Positions 1 to 6,618 of a stretch of 7,250 nt of DNA are shown one piece after another. A model generated the notes under the pieces. It ran no database searches and was not told the DNA's origin. It worked only from the letters and a program-made list of their open reading frames with translations. Position 1 is the first letter of the stretch. Each line of letters begins with the position of its first letter. The position numbers were made by a program, and so were the translations under genes. Origin of the DNA: an uncultured Pyrinomonas sp. (GTDB lineage: Bacteria; Acidobacteriota; Blastocatellia; Pyrinomonadales; Pyrinomonadaceae); assembly GCA_937135995.1 (NCBI GenBank), contig CAKZOF010000330.1:1-7250 (forward strand). The letters are read 5' to 3'.

Positions 1-75
1 GACCGCCGCGGCACGCGCGTCGCCTTGTCCATTGCCCAGACTCGATCCGTCGCAGTAGATCGTCACCGTCTTCAA
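1..75 (-). CDS. RNase H-like protein, N-terminal 25 codons only
   Basis: This is a partial gene that runs off the left edge. Read from a TTG at 75 on the minus strand, it gives MKTVTIYCDGSSLGNGQGDA followed by RAAAV. The first strand ending in Y-C-D-G-S-S, then L-G-N-G, matches the start of RNase HI-fold proteins, in which this Asp is the first catalytic metal ligand. RNase HI enzymes cut the RNA strand of RNA-DNA hybrids. An AGAAGG ribosome binding site lies 9 bases before the TTG, which supports that start; GTG at 66 is an alternative. The gene follows recG on the same strand after 84 bases. With only 25 residues visible, the exact subfamily (RNase HI or a reverse-transcriptase-like RNase H) cannot be settled. 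Confidence 0.68.
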   Translation of the reverse strand, partial: MKTVTIYCDGSSLGNGQGDARAAAV

Positions 76-159
76 CGTCTCAAACCTTCTCTGCTCGAAC
101 TTTCAGACGAAACGAGCACGCCAGCGGTCTGAAAAAGATGGGGTGCGAAGCCGCCAGCG

Positions 160-2469
160 TCAACCGACCGAGGCGAGACCGAACCTCTCATCACGTCGCA
201 CGCGCTCGATCAACTGCGCCGTTTCGCGCGTGTGACGCCGCTCGGTGATGTAGCGGTCGGCCTCGCGTCGCGCCTCTTCGAGAAGGCGTAGGTCGCGCAC
301 CAGACTCGCCAACCGAAACATGGGTAATCCCGATTGCCGTGTACCCAAGATCTCGCCCGGACCGCGAATCTCCAGATCCTTTTCTGCAATGCGAAAGCCG
401 TCGGACGATTCTTCCATGATGCCGAGCCGCTCGCGCGCGACCGAAGTCTGTTTATCCGAAGCGATCAACACGCAGAAGGATTGTTCAGCGCCGCGCCCGA
501 CGCGCCCGCGAAGTTGGTGAAGCTGCGAGAGACCGAATCGTTCAGCATGCTCGATGATCATCACCGAAGCGTTGGGCACATCAACGCCGACTTCGATCAC
601 GGTCGTCGAAACGAGGATCTGCGTTTCGCCGGCGACGAAACGGCGCATCACCTCTTCTTTCTCCGCCGATTTCATCTTGCCGTGCAGAAGGCCCACCGTG
701 AAGTGCGGAAAGACCTCGTCGCGCAGATGCTCGTACATGCGCGTTGCCGCTTTGAGGTCCATCTTTTCGGATTCTTCGATCAACGGATAGACGACGTAGA
801 CTTGCCGCCCTTTGCGCACCTCGCGCTCGATGCCGCGATAGACGCCCGCGCGTTTATCCTCACCGATGACCACCGTTTTGACGGGCGTGCGCCCCGGCGG
901 CAATTCGTCGATCACCGAAACGTCCAGATCACCGTAGACGGTCATTGCGAGGCTGCGCGGGATGGGCGTCGCCGTCATCACGAGTACGTCCGGATTGTAG
1001 CCACGCTCGCGCAGCGCGGCCCGTTGGAGCACGCCGAAACGGTGCTGCTCGTCGATGACGACAAGACCGAGTTTGTGAAACCGGACCGCTTCTTGAATCA
1101 GCGCGTGCGTGCCGCTGCAGCAATGGACTTCGCCCGCTGCGAGATCAGCGTGCAAGCGCCGCTTTTCGCTCGCGCGCAAGCTGCCGATCAGAAGTTCCAC
1201 TCTGTAAGGCGTCGCGGCGAGCAACCGCTTGATGTTGCGCGCGTGCTGTTCGGCGAGTATTTCGGTCGGCACCATCAAGGCCGTCTGATAGCCGTTCTCC
1301 ATCGCCGCGAGCATCGCCAGCACGGCGACCACGGTCTTGCCGCTCCCGACGTCGCCTTGCAGCAGGCGATTCATTGGGACGTTCGACTGCATGTCGTCGA
1401 AGATGCGACGAACAGCTCGTTCCTGTGCGGTCGTCAGCTTGAACGGGAGGATGGAGAAGATCCGCTCGCGCATCCGGTCGGTGATCTCGATGACCGCGCC
1501 CTTCGGTTCCGCTTCGCGTTCGCTACGCCGAAGCGCGAGCGCAAACGAGGTCCAGAAGAACTCTTCGAAGATCAGCCGCCGATGCGCTGGACTGCGCGCC
1601 TGCTCGTACTCATCGAGCGGCGCATCTTCAGCCGGAAAGTGTATGCGCCGCAGCGCTTCGGCGCGACCGATCAGCCCTTGACGCGCGATCAGGTCAGCAG
1701 GCAAGGTCTCGGTGATCGCTTCATCCGGCAACCGGTCCAGCACGGCGTGCATGATCTCGCGCAAACGTTTGGTGCGAAACTCGCCCAACTTGCGATAGAC
1801 GGGCACGCGCCGTCCGGCGTGAATCGCGACCAGAGCAGGATCGCCCTCTTCGTCTTCCAGCAGGTCTGCGGCGAGCGCTGCGGCTTCCTCCTCCGTGCGC
1901 GTCTGTTCTTCGACGAGTTTCAACAAACCGTGCGCCGGTGCGCCCTGTCCGGGCAAGACCTCCAGTTCGTCGGGTTTGTTCAAGCGCAGCGCGAACGTAT
2001 TACGCCGCGCGTCCCACTCCCATCGGCCGAAAGCGATGAAGCGCGTCCCGCGCGCGAACTTCTGCGCGTAGTACTTGACGATGCGCGACGCATGGCGTCC
2101 CGAAATGAACCACCAGACGACCACCGGTTTGGCTGTCTTTTCAGCGTCGCTGGCCGTGATCTCGAAGATGTAGAGCGGCGGTTGCTTAGCCGAGCGATGC
2201 CGACCGACTTGATAACCGCCGGCGACGCGCGCGTAAAGCTCAAGCGAAGCTTCCACACCGTTGCGCAGGTCGCCGATCCGCGCCAGATGCGACCGGTCCT
2301 CGTAGCGCAGCGGGAAGTAGTGGAGCAGATCCTCGACCGTGGCTTCCGTTGCATCGCGTTTGCCGGCGTAAGCGGCGACCGCCAGCGCCAGCCGGCGTGC
2401 CCCGTGCTGGCCCAGTCGCGGAATGGCCTGCTCCGCGAGCGACATCAAAGGTGTGGAGAGCGAGAGCAT
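160..2469 (-). CDS. recG: ATP-dependent DNA helicase RecG
   Basis: RecG is a superfamily 2 helicase that regresses stalled replication forks, migrates Holliday junctions and unwinds R-loops in the cytoplasm. This 769-residue reading has the whole architecture: an N-terminal wedge/OB region (about 60-170), then helicase domain 1 with Walker A QGDVGSGKT (371-379), the DEQH box (473-476) and MTATPIPR, then helicase domain 2 with VIEVGVDVPNA and motif VI QLRGRVGRG (652-660), and the usual C-terminal tail. It is longer than E. coli RecG (693 residues). Part of the excess is a Glu/Ala-rich acidic stretch at about 184-211, just before the conserved RVPVY segment. The ATG at 2469 has only a weak, distant GGAAG; an ATG at codon 9 has no better site. 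The gene starts 22 bases after the bacilliredoxin stop, so co-transcription is likely. Confidence 0.97.
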   Translation of the reverse strand: MLSLSTPLMSLAEQAIPRLGQHGARRLALAVAAYAGKRDATEATVEDLLHYFPLRYEDRSHLARIGDLRNGVEASLELYARVAGGYQVGRHRSAKQPPLYIFEITASDAEKTAKPVVVWWFISGRHASRIVKYYAQKFARGTRFIAFGRWEWDARRNTFALRLNKPDELEVLPGQGAPAHGLLKLVEEQTRTEEEAAALAADLLEDEEGDPALVAIHAGRRVPVYRKLGEFRTKRLREIMHAVLDRLPDEAITETLPADLIARQGLIGRAEALRRIHFPAEDAPLDEYEQARSPAHRRLIFEEFFWTSFALALRRSEREAEPKGAVIEITDRMRERIFSILPFKLTTAQERAVRRIFDDMQSNVPMNRLLQGDVGSGKTVVAVLAMLAAMENGYQTALMVPTEILAEQHARNIKRLLAATPYRVELLIGSLRASEKRRLHADLAAGEVHCCSGTHALIQEAVRFHKLGLVVIDEQHRFGVLQRAALRERGYNPDVLVMTATPIPRSLAMTVYGDLDVSVIDELPPGRTPVKTVVIGEDKRAGVYRGIEREVRKGRQVYVVYPLIEESEKMDLKAATRMYEHLRDEVFPHFTVGLLHGKMKSAEKEEVMRRFVAGETQILVSTTVIEVGVDVPNASVMIIEHAERFGLSQLHQLRGRVGRGAEQSFCVLIASDKQTSVARERLGIMEESSDGFRIAEKDLEIRGPGEILGTRQSGLPMFRLASLVRDLRLLEEARREADRYITERRHTRETAQLIERVRRDERFGLASVG

Positions 2470-2491
2470 TTATGTGCTCGTGATCTTCCGC

Positions 2492-2920
2492 TCAGTTCGC
2501 TGACGCGCAGAATCGATCGAATGCCGCGATCAACTGACGTGCGATGTTCGGCGCATCGCTCGATTCGATCTCGCGCCGCTCCATCATGTAAACGAGTTGG
2601 CCGTCCTTTAGAATGGCGATCTGCGGCGATGACGGTTGATAGCCGGTGAAGTAGCTGCGCGCACGTGCCGTCGCTTCGATGTCGGCGCCAGCGAAGACCG
2701 TGATGACGCGATCCGGTTTCACGCTGTGTTGCAAAGCCATCGCCACCGCCGGACGCGCTTTGCCCGCCGCGCAACCGCAGACGGAATTGACGACCACCAT
2801 CACGGTCCCCGGTTGATTGATGGCTCGGTCGACCTCTTCAGGCGTGCGCGTCTCTTCGATGCCGAGCCGCGTCAACTCTTCGCGCATCGGCCGAATCATG
2901 ATCTCGGGATAAGGCATCAT
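2492..2920 (-). CDS. BrxA/BrxB family bacilliredoxin
   Basis: This is a small thioredoxin-fold protein of the YphP/YqiW (BrxA/BrxB) family. In Firmicutes these remove bacillithiol from S-bacillithiolated proteins; in other phyla the thiol partner is less certain. The 142-residue product has the family's N-terminal MPYPEIMIRPMREEL segment, the redox motif C48-G49-C50 after VVVNSV, and the SSPQIAILKDG strand near the C-terminus. The length is typical of the family. I chose the ATG at 2920 because GGAGGC at 2928-2933 sits 7 bases upstream. The longer reading from 2953 adds 11 unconserved residues and would begin almost at the predicted transcription start. It is the first gene of a minus-strand run with recG and an RNase H-like gene. 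Confidence 0.93.
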   Translation of the reverse strand: MMPYPEIMIRPMREELTRLGIEETRTPEEVDRAINQPGTVMVVVNSVCGCAAGKARPAVAMALQHSVKPDRVITVFAGADIEATARARSYFTGYQPSSPQIAILKDGQLVYMMERREIESSDAPNIARQLIAAFDRFCASAN

Positions 2921-2927
2921 CGCGTTT

Positions 2928-2933
2928 GCCTCC
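2928..2933 (-). promoter_or_regulatory. Strong ribosome binding site of the bacilliredoxin gene
   Basis: On the minus strand the sequence GGAGGC precedes ATG-ATG (2920 and 2917) by 7 bases. It decides the start of the bacilliredoxin against the longer upstream reading that begins at 2953. Confidence 0.75.
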
Positions 2934-2962
2934 GTCGAAAGACTTCGTTTCACACGCTTGGA

Positions 2963-2991
2963 ATTTTAGACTCTCGCGCCGCTCTCTTCAA
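2963..2991 (-). promoter_or_regulatory. Predicted sigma-70-type promoter of the bacilliredoxin-recG operon
   Basis: On the minus strand a -35 box TTGAAG (2991-2986, 4 of 6 consensus bases) is separated by exactly 17 bases from a -10 box TAAAAT (2968-2963, 5 of 6). Transcription would begin near 2956, giving a leader of about 36 bases before the ATG at 2920, with the GGAGGC site inside it. The position fits a promoter for the three-gene minus-strand run. It is predicted from sequence only. Confidence 0.55.
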
Positions 2992-3124
2992 ATCTTCAGT
3001 TTGACCGACAGGCAGGCTTCAGAATGAACGATGCCGCCGCCGAATCGAACGCAGCGCCGACCGAAAACGGGCCGATCAACGTTTTTCCGCGAGCCGAGAC
3101 GCGGAGGCACGCCAGTTGCCCTCT

Positions 3125-3182
3125 TGAAAGCGCGCGTTTCGGCGCCGAAGCCGCCAGCGCTTTCACGCCCTTTTGCGCTGGC
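3125..3182 (+). repeat. Overlapping inverted repeats in the acetyltransferase leader
   Basis: Three inverted repeats are packed together. TGAAAGCGC (3125-3133) pairs perfectly with GCGCTTTCA (3157-3165). Between those arms lies a perfect 12-base palindrome, TTCGGCGCCGAA (3138-3149). GCCAGCGC (3153-3160) pairs perfectly with GCGCTGGC (3175-3182). The first and third stems share bases 3157-3160, so they could not form fully at the same time. They lie 44-100 bases before the acetyltransferase start. Short GC-rich stems can arise by chance, and no known riboswitch class is recognised. Confidence 0.4.
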
Positions 3183-3225
3183 CGAGCATGGCACGACTCT
3201 CTACCCACTCACGATGAGGCAAACG

Positions 3226-4098
3226 ATGTTTCATCCAAGATCGCCCCTCGCGCTCGACGCCGCCCCTCACGAGGCACGCCTCACACGTCTCACCGCTGGA
3301 CAGGAAGCAGAGGCGCTACGTTTCCTCGCCGCTCGACCGCTCCACACGGTCTTCATGTCGGGCCTCATCATCGACAACGGGCTTGACAGCGCGGCCAACC
3401 GCGGCGATTTCTACGCTTTCCGCGCGGCCAACGGCGCGCTCGAGGGCGTCGCGCTCATCGGACACGCGACGCTCTGGGAAGCGCGAACACACGCCGCCAC
3501 GCGCGCTTTCGCCCAACAGGCCAAAGGCTGCCAACATCTATGCGTCGTCCGCGCCGAACCCGCCGAAATGGACCGGTTCTGGAAGTGTTACGCCGTGGGT
3601 GGCCGCGCACCGCGTCGCCTCGGTCGCGAGCTGCTTCTTGCGAGAGAAACCTGCTGCGCGCCGCCCGGTCCGCAGCTCGAACCGGAACGCGCGACGCTGG
3701 ACGATTTGGAGCAGATCGCCGAAATCAACGCCCGCATGGCGCTGGAAGAGAGCGGCACCGACCCACGCCAAAGAGACCCTGAAGGATTTCGCCGGCGACT
3801 TGCGCACCGTATTGGTCAAGGGCGCGTGTGGGTTTGGAAGAGAGATGGCAAACTGATCTTCAAGGCGGACGTCGTCGCAAAGAGCGATTCAGTCGCCTAT
3901 CTCGAAGGCGTCCACGTGGCGCCCGAAGAGCGCGGTCGTGGTTACGGGCTGCAATGCATCAACGGCTTGAGCGCACGGCTCGCCGCGCAAGTGCCAACGA
4001 TCTGTTTGACGGTGAACGAACAACTCCGCAACGTCGTTGGCTTCTACGTCAAAGCCGGATACGCCTTGCGCGCAAGCTACGAAACGTTGTACCTTTAA
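3226..4098 (+). CDS. GNAT family N-acetyltransferase with DUF4081-like N-terminal domain
   Basis: The 290-residue product is predicted to be a cytoplasmic acetyl-CoA-dependent acetyltransferase; its substrate is unknown. Residues about 15-135 resemble the DUF4081 domain found before GNAT domains in COG3393-type proteins (LAARPLHTVFMSGLIIDNGL, then a small Gly/Ala-rich sheet segment). The C-terminal half is a GNAT fold: VHVAPEERGRGYG (229-241) is the strand and acetyl-CoA-binding P-loop, and the final NVVGFYVKAGYALR is the typical last helix and strand. I chose the ATG at 3226 because GAGG lies 6 bases upstream; an ATG at 3214 is possible. The frame is open back to 3031, but that extension looks non-coding. 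The gene lies 52 bases before the diguanylate cyclase on the same strand, with no strong terminator between them. Confidence 0.85.
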   Translation: MFHPRSPLALDAAPHEARLTRLTAGQEAEALRFLAARPLHTVFMSGLIIDNGLDSAANRGDFYAFRAANGALEGVALIGHATLWEARTHAATRAFAQQAKGCQHLCVVRAEPAEMDRFWKCYAVGGRAPRRLGRELLLARETCCAPPGPQLEPERATLDDLEQIAEINARMALEESGTDPRQRDPEGFRRRLAHRIGQGRVWVWKRDGKLIFKADVVAKSDSVAYLEGVHVAPEERGRGYGLQCINGLSARLAAQVPTICLTVNEQLRNVVGFYVKAGYALRASYETLYL

Positions 4099-4150
4099 AG
4101 CCTCTTGCCCCCGCTCGAGAGCGATTTTCGACGTCCGTCTTGTCCATTCG

Positions 4151-5893
4151 ATGACCAAAAACGCTCGGCCCGAATGTAGTCGTCAAGCTGAACTCACCGA
4201 TCTGTACAGGTGGTTGATCGTGTGCGTTGGCGCGCTCGCCGTGCTTCACGCAGCGTGGCACGTGCGCCCGGAGCGCCTCGATCTTGGTCTTGTCGTCCTC
4301 GTCGTGCTGGCTGCGCTGACGAGTTTGCACCTCGCTATTCCCGTTCCGCGCTTCGACACGAACATCACCGTCTCCGACACGTTCATCTTCTTGGCGCTGC
4401 TGCTCTACGGCGAAGAACTGGCGGTGCTGCTCGGGGCTGCGGAGGGCATCTTCGCCGGCTTGCGCGCGAGCAAAAGCAAGCGCCCCGTGACGATCCTCTT
4501 CAACGCTGCCGCTGTAGCCTGTGCGGTGGCGGCGACAGGCCACGCACTGCGCGCGATCTTCGGCGAGCCCGTCAACTTACCGAACGAGCGTTGGCCGGTG
4601 ATGGCAACGGCGATAGGCACGATGGCATTGGTCCAGTATGCAACGCATACGTGGTTGGTCGCCATTGGGCTCGCCATCAAGACCAAGCAGCCGATCTGGC
4701 GAGCTTGGCACCGAAACTATCTTTGGTCTTCCATCACGTACTTCGTCGGGGCGGCAACCGCTGGCGCCGTCGTGTGGCTGAACGCCACGGTCGGGTTGTA
4801 CGCGCTGGCGGTGGCGCTGCCGACCATCGTCATCCTCTATTTCACTTATGCGAACTACCTCGAAGACATTCGCGCCACCGCCGCCCAAGCCGAACTCGCC
4901 GAGCGAAGGCGAGCCGAGCAAGCCGAGCAACACGTGCGCGAGCTGAGTCGTTACATCGCCGAACTGGAGCAAACGACGCGCGCGCTCGAAGAGAGTCGCG
5001 AACACTTTCGCTACGTCGCTTTTCATGACGTACTCACCGGGCTGCCGAACCGTGCGCTCTTCGCCGAGCACGTGCAGTTGGCCATCGAACGCGCGCGCCG
5101 CCATGCAGATCAAACCTTTGCCGTTCTCTTCATCGATTTGGACCGCTTCAAGTACATCAACGATTGTCTCGGTCACGCCGTCGGTGACAAACTGCTCGTC
5201 GCCACGGCGCGCCGGTTGGAATCCTGCGTCCGGCAGGTTGATACAGTGGCGCGTTTCGGCGGCGATGAGTTCGCCATTTTGCTCGACCGACTGACCAGCG
5301 CGAACGAGGCTGTTGGCGTCGCCGAGCGCATTCAAGAAGCACTGTCGGTCCCTTTCCAACTCGACCGGTACGAAGCGTTCGTCACGGCCAGCATCGGCAT
5401 CGCTTTCGGGCGAGACGGCGAGTACGTCGCCCCGGACGAGATCATCCGCGATGCCGACATCGCTATGTATCGCGCCAAAGAAAGCGGCAGAGCGCGCTAC
5501 GAACTCTTCGATAAAGAGATGCACTCGCGTGCCGTTTCGCGCCTGCGATTGGAGAACGACTTGCGTCGCGCACTCGCCAAGCAGGAGTTCTGCTTGCATT
5601 ATCAGCCGATCATCAATCTTTCCAATGGGGCGCTCCGCGGCTTCGAGGCGCTGATGCGCTGGAACCACCCCGAGCGCCGGCGCTTCGGCTGGTGCCTGGC
5701 CTGGGAGGTGCCCTCCGCCGCGCTGGTCGGCAGCGCCGGCTACGCGCTCGGCGGCTTTCTCGCGTTCAACGAGTACGGCCGGTTCCTCTTCGCCTTCGTG
5801 TTCGGCTACCTCGGCCAGGCGGCGCTGCACGACCTCGCCGTGGCGATCATCCGCCACCGCACCGGGCTGCCGCCGGGCGGCGGCACGCCATGA
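4151..5893 (+). CDS. Membrane GGDEF protein with truncated EAL domain, fused in frame to a phage membrane protein
   Basis: Up to about residue 508 this is a cyclic-di-GMP enzyme anchored in the inner membrane. Roughly seven hydrophobic helices lie between residues 21 and 233 (MASE-like sensor, exact family not recognised), followed by a Glu/Arg/Ala-rich coiled coil (about 238-285). An intact GGDEF domain follows: FIDLDRFK with metal-binding D329, the inhibitory I-site R361-Q-V-D364, and catalytic GGDEF at 370-374, so diguanylate cyclase activity is plausible. The EAL domain begins (LHYQPIINL, then E499-A-L) but stops being recognisable after RWNHPER, losing nearly all catalytic residues. The remaining 70 or so residues belong to an unrelated phage protein. 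The ATG at 4151 is preferred because the earlier ATG at 4037 lies inside the acetyltransferase gene; no clear ribosome binding site is seen. Confidence 0.8.
   Translation: MTKNARPECSRQAELTDLYRWLIVCVGALAVLHAAWHVRPERLDLGLVVLVVLAALTSLHLAIPVPRFDTNITVSDTFIFLALLLYGEELAVLLGAAEGIFAGLRASKSKRPVTILFNAAAVACAVAATGHALRAIFGEPVNLPNERWPVMATAIGTMALVQYATHTWLVAIGLAIKTKQPIWRAWHRNYLWSSITYFVGAATAGAVVWLNATVGLYALAVALPTIVILYFTYANYLEDIRATAAQAELAERRRAEQAEQHVRELSRYIAELEQTTRALEESREHFRYVAFHDVLTGLPNRALFAEHVQLAIERARRHADQTFAVLFIDLDRFKYINDCLGHAVGDKLLVATARRLESCVRQVDTVARFGGDEFAILLDRLTSANEAVGVAERIQEALSVPFQLDRYEAFVTASIGIAFGRDGEYVAPDEIIRDADIAMYRAKESGRARYELFDKEMHSRAVSRLRLENDLRRALAKQEFCLHYQPIINLSNGALRGFEALMRWNHPERRRFGWCLAWEVPSAALVGSAGYALGGFLAFNEYGRFLFAFVFGYLGQAALHDLAVAIIRHRTGLPPGGGTP
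5666..5690. other. Junction between chromosomal and phage-derived sequence
   Basis: The EAL-domain sequence follows its family up to WNHPER (ending at 5677) and then becomes unrelated. Hand-counted GC is 55% for 5581-5640 and 77% for 5701-5760. The exact breakpoint is probably between 5669 and 5684; GC-rich bases common to both sides blur it. No integrase, tRNA, inverted terminal repeat or target duplication is visible at the boundary. An assembly chimera is the most likely cause, with illegitimate recombination as the alternative. Confidence 0.8.
5678..5893 (+). CDS. Holin-like phage membrane protein, 5' end missing
   Basis: This is the phage part of the fused reading frame, about 71 residues beginning RRFGWCLAWEVPSAALVG. 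It has two hydrophobic segments (AALVGSAGYALGGFLAF and FLFAFVFGYLGQAAL), then a basic and Gly/Pro-rich tail. The size and two-helix layout suit a small phage membrane protein such as a holin, but no diagnostic motif confirms that. Its true start is not present: there is no ATG or GTG with a ribosome binding site between the junction and the first hydrophobic segment. Its stop overlaps the DUF6441 start (ATGA), so it belongs to the phage operon and not to the GGDEF gene. Confidence 0.6.
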   Translation, partial: RRFGWCLAWEVPSAALVGSAGYALGGFLAFNEYGRFLFAFVFGYLGQAALHDLAVAIIRHRTGLPPGGGTP

Positions 5894-6618
5894 GGCTGAC
5901 CGCCACCATCCTCGGCGACCTGCGCCGGCAGCTCGCCGCCGAGGTCCGTGCCGGCGAGCGCGCGGCGATGACGGCGATCCGCGCCGAGACGGAGCAGGTC
6001 AAGCAGGAGCTCCGCCGGCAGGTCACCACCGCTTTCGGCGGCAACGCGCGCGGCATCGCCAACGCCTGGCGCTCGCAGGTCTTCCCGCGCTCAGGGCAGT
6101 CGCTGCGACCCGCCGGGCTGGTCTGGACCAAGGTGCCGAAGGTCATCGACGCCTTCGAGCGTGGGGCGCTGATCCGCGCCAAGGGCGGGCGCAGGTTCCT
6201 CGCCATCCCGACCGGCTTCAACGCGGCGCGGGGGCGGCGGGGCCGGGGCGGGAAGGGCCTGCGGGTGACGCCGGCGCAGATGGTCGCCTCCGGCCAGGGC
6301 TTCCTCCGCCCTTTCAGGTCTGGGCGGGGCTTCGTCTGGTGTCTGCCGCTGCGGCAGGGCGAGCAGACCGGCCGTCGCCGCCGCACCCGCCTGATCGCCG
6401 GCGGCCTCGCCGAGATCGGCACCGGCAACCGCAAGGGTCGTGAGGCCTGGGCGCGCGGCATGCTCCAGCGCGGGATGGTGCCGATGTTCCTGCTGCTGCC
6501 GCAGGTGACGCTCGCCAAGCGGCTGGACGTGAAGGGGGCCGCCGAGCGCGGCCTGCGCCGGCTGCCCGGGCGGTTCGTGGCGGCCTGGGAACGCGAGAGC
6601 GGGAGGGTGGCGCCGTGA
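5890..6618 (+). CDS. DUF6441 family phage protein
   Basis: The 242-residue, strongly basic protein begins MRLTATILGDLRRQLAAEVR and matches the pattern of DUF6441 proteins from alphaproteobacterial prophages: an N-terminal helical region (about 10-60), a central AIPTGFNAARGRRGRGGK stretch, and a C-terminal region ending in a basic helix before WERES. Its biochemical function is not established. By position, just before the tail terminator and tail tube, it could take the place of the HK97 gp10-like head-tail connector; that is inference. The ATG at 5890 overlaps the previous stop by 4 bases, and its own stop overlaps the next gene's GTG by 4 bases, indicating translational coupling. The start reading from 5692 in the same frame is an artefact of GC-rich sequence. 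Confidence 0.75.
   Translation: MRLTATILGDLRRQLAAEVRAGERAAMTAIRAETEQVKQELRRQVTTAFGGNARGIANAWRSQVFPRSGQSLRPAGLVWTKVPKVIDAFERGALIRAKGGRRFLAIPTGFNAARGRRGRGGKGLRVTPAQMVASGQGFLRPFRSGRGFVWCLPLRQGEQTGRRRRTRLIAGGLAEIGTGNRKGREAWARGMLQRGMVPMFLLLPQVTLAKRLDVKGAAERGLRRLPGRFVAAWERESGRVAP

Larger units (their letters stand above)
2921..3225. other. Divergent intergenic region with leader hairpins
   Basis: This 305-base stretch separates the minus-strand bacilliredoxin from the plus-strand acetyltransferase. It holds the minus-strand promoter and ribosome binding site described separately. On the plus side I see no convincing promoter: TTGACC at 3001 and TTGAAA at 3124 lack a matching -10 box at normal spacing. 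Reading frames are open here on both strands, but they have no family resemblance and no ribosome binding site. The plus-strand frame that reaches back to 3031 is an upstream extension of the acetyltransferase frame with low-complexity, Arg/Pro-rich sequence. Confidence 0.6.

Noticed and set aside
146..159. 14-base sequence CGAAGCCGCCAGCG also found near 3147-3160
   Set aside because: One shared GC-rich 14-mer in 7 kb is not far from chance, and the flanks do not match.
334..2649. Long plus-strand open frame of 771 codons opposite recG
   Set aside because: It is the antisense of a clear recG gene, has no recognisable domain, and is open because of GC-rich codon structure.
3001..3029. TTGACC as a -35 box of a plus-strand promoter for the acetyltransferase
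   Set aside because: The hexamer 17 bases downstream (ATGAAC) matches the -10 consensus at only two positions, and other spacings are no better.
3031..3225. N-terminal extension of the acetyltransferase from an ATG at 3031
   Set aside because: The 65 added residues are Arg/Pro-rich and unlike the family, and a GAGG site favours the ATG at 3226.
4112..4128. CGCTC-GA-GAGCG followed by ATTTTC as a terminator after the acetyltransferase gene
   Set aside because: The two-base loop would force at most four base pairs, and the T run is only four bases, so it is too weak to call.
4577..5857. Long minus-strand open frame opposite the GGDEF gene
   Set aside because: It is a shadow of the GGDEF-coding strand with no recognisable motifs, and it crosses the chimeric junction.
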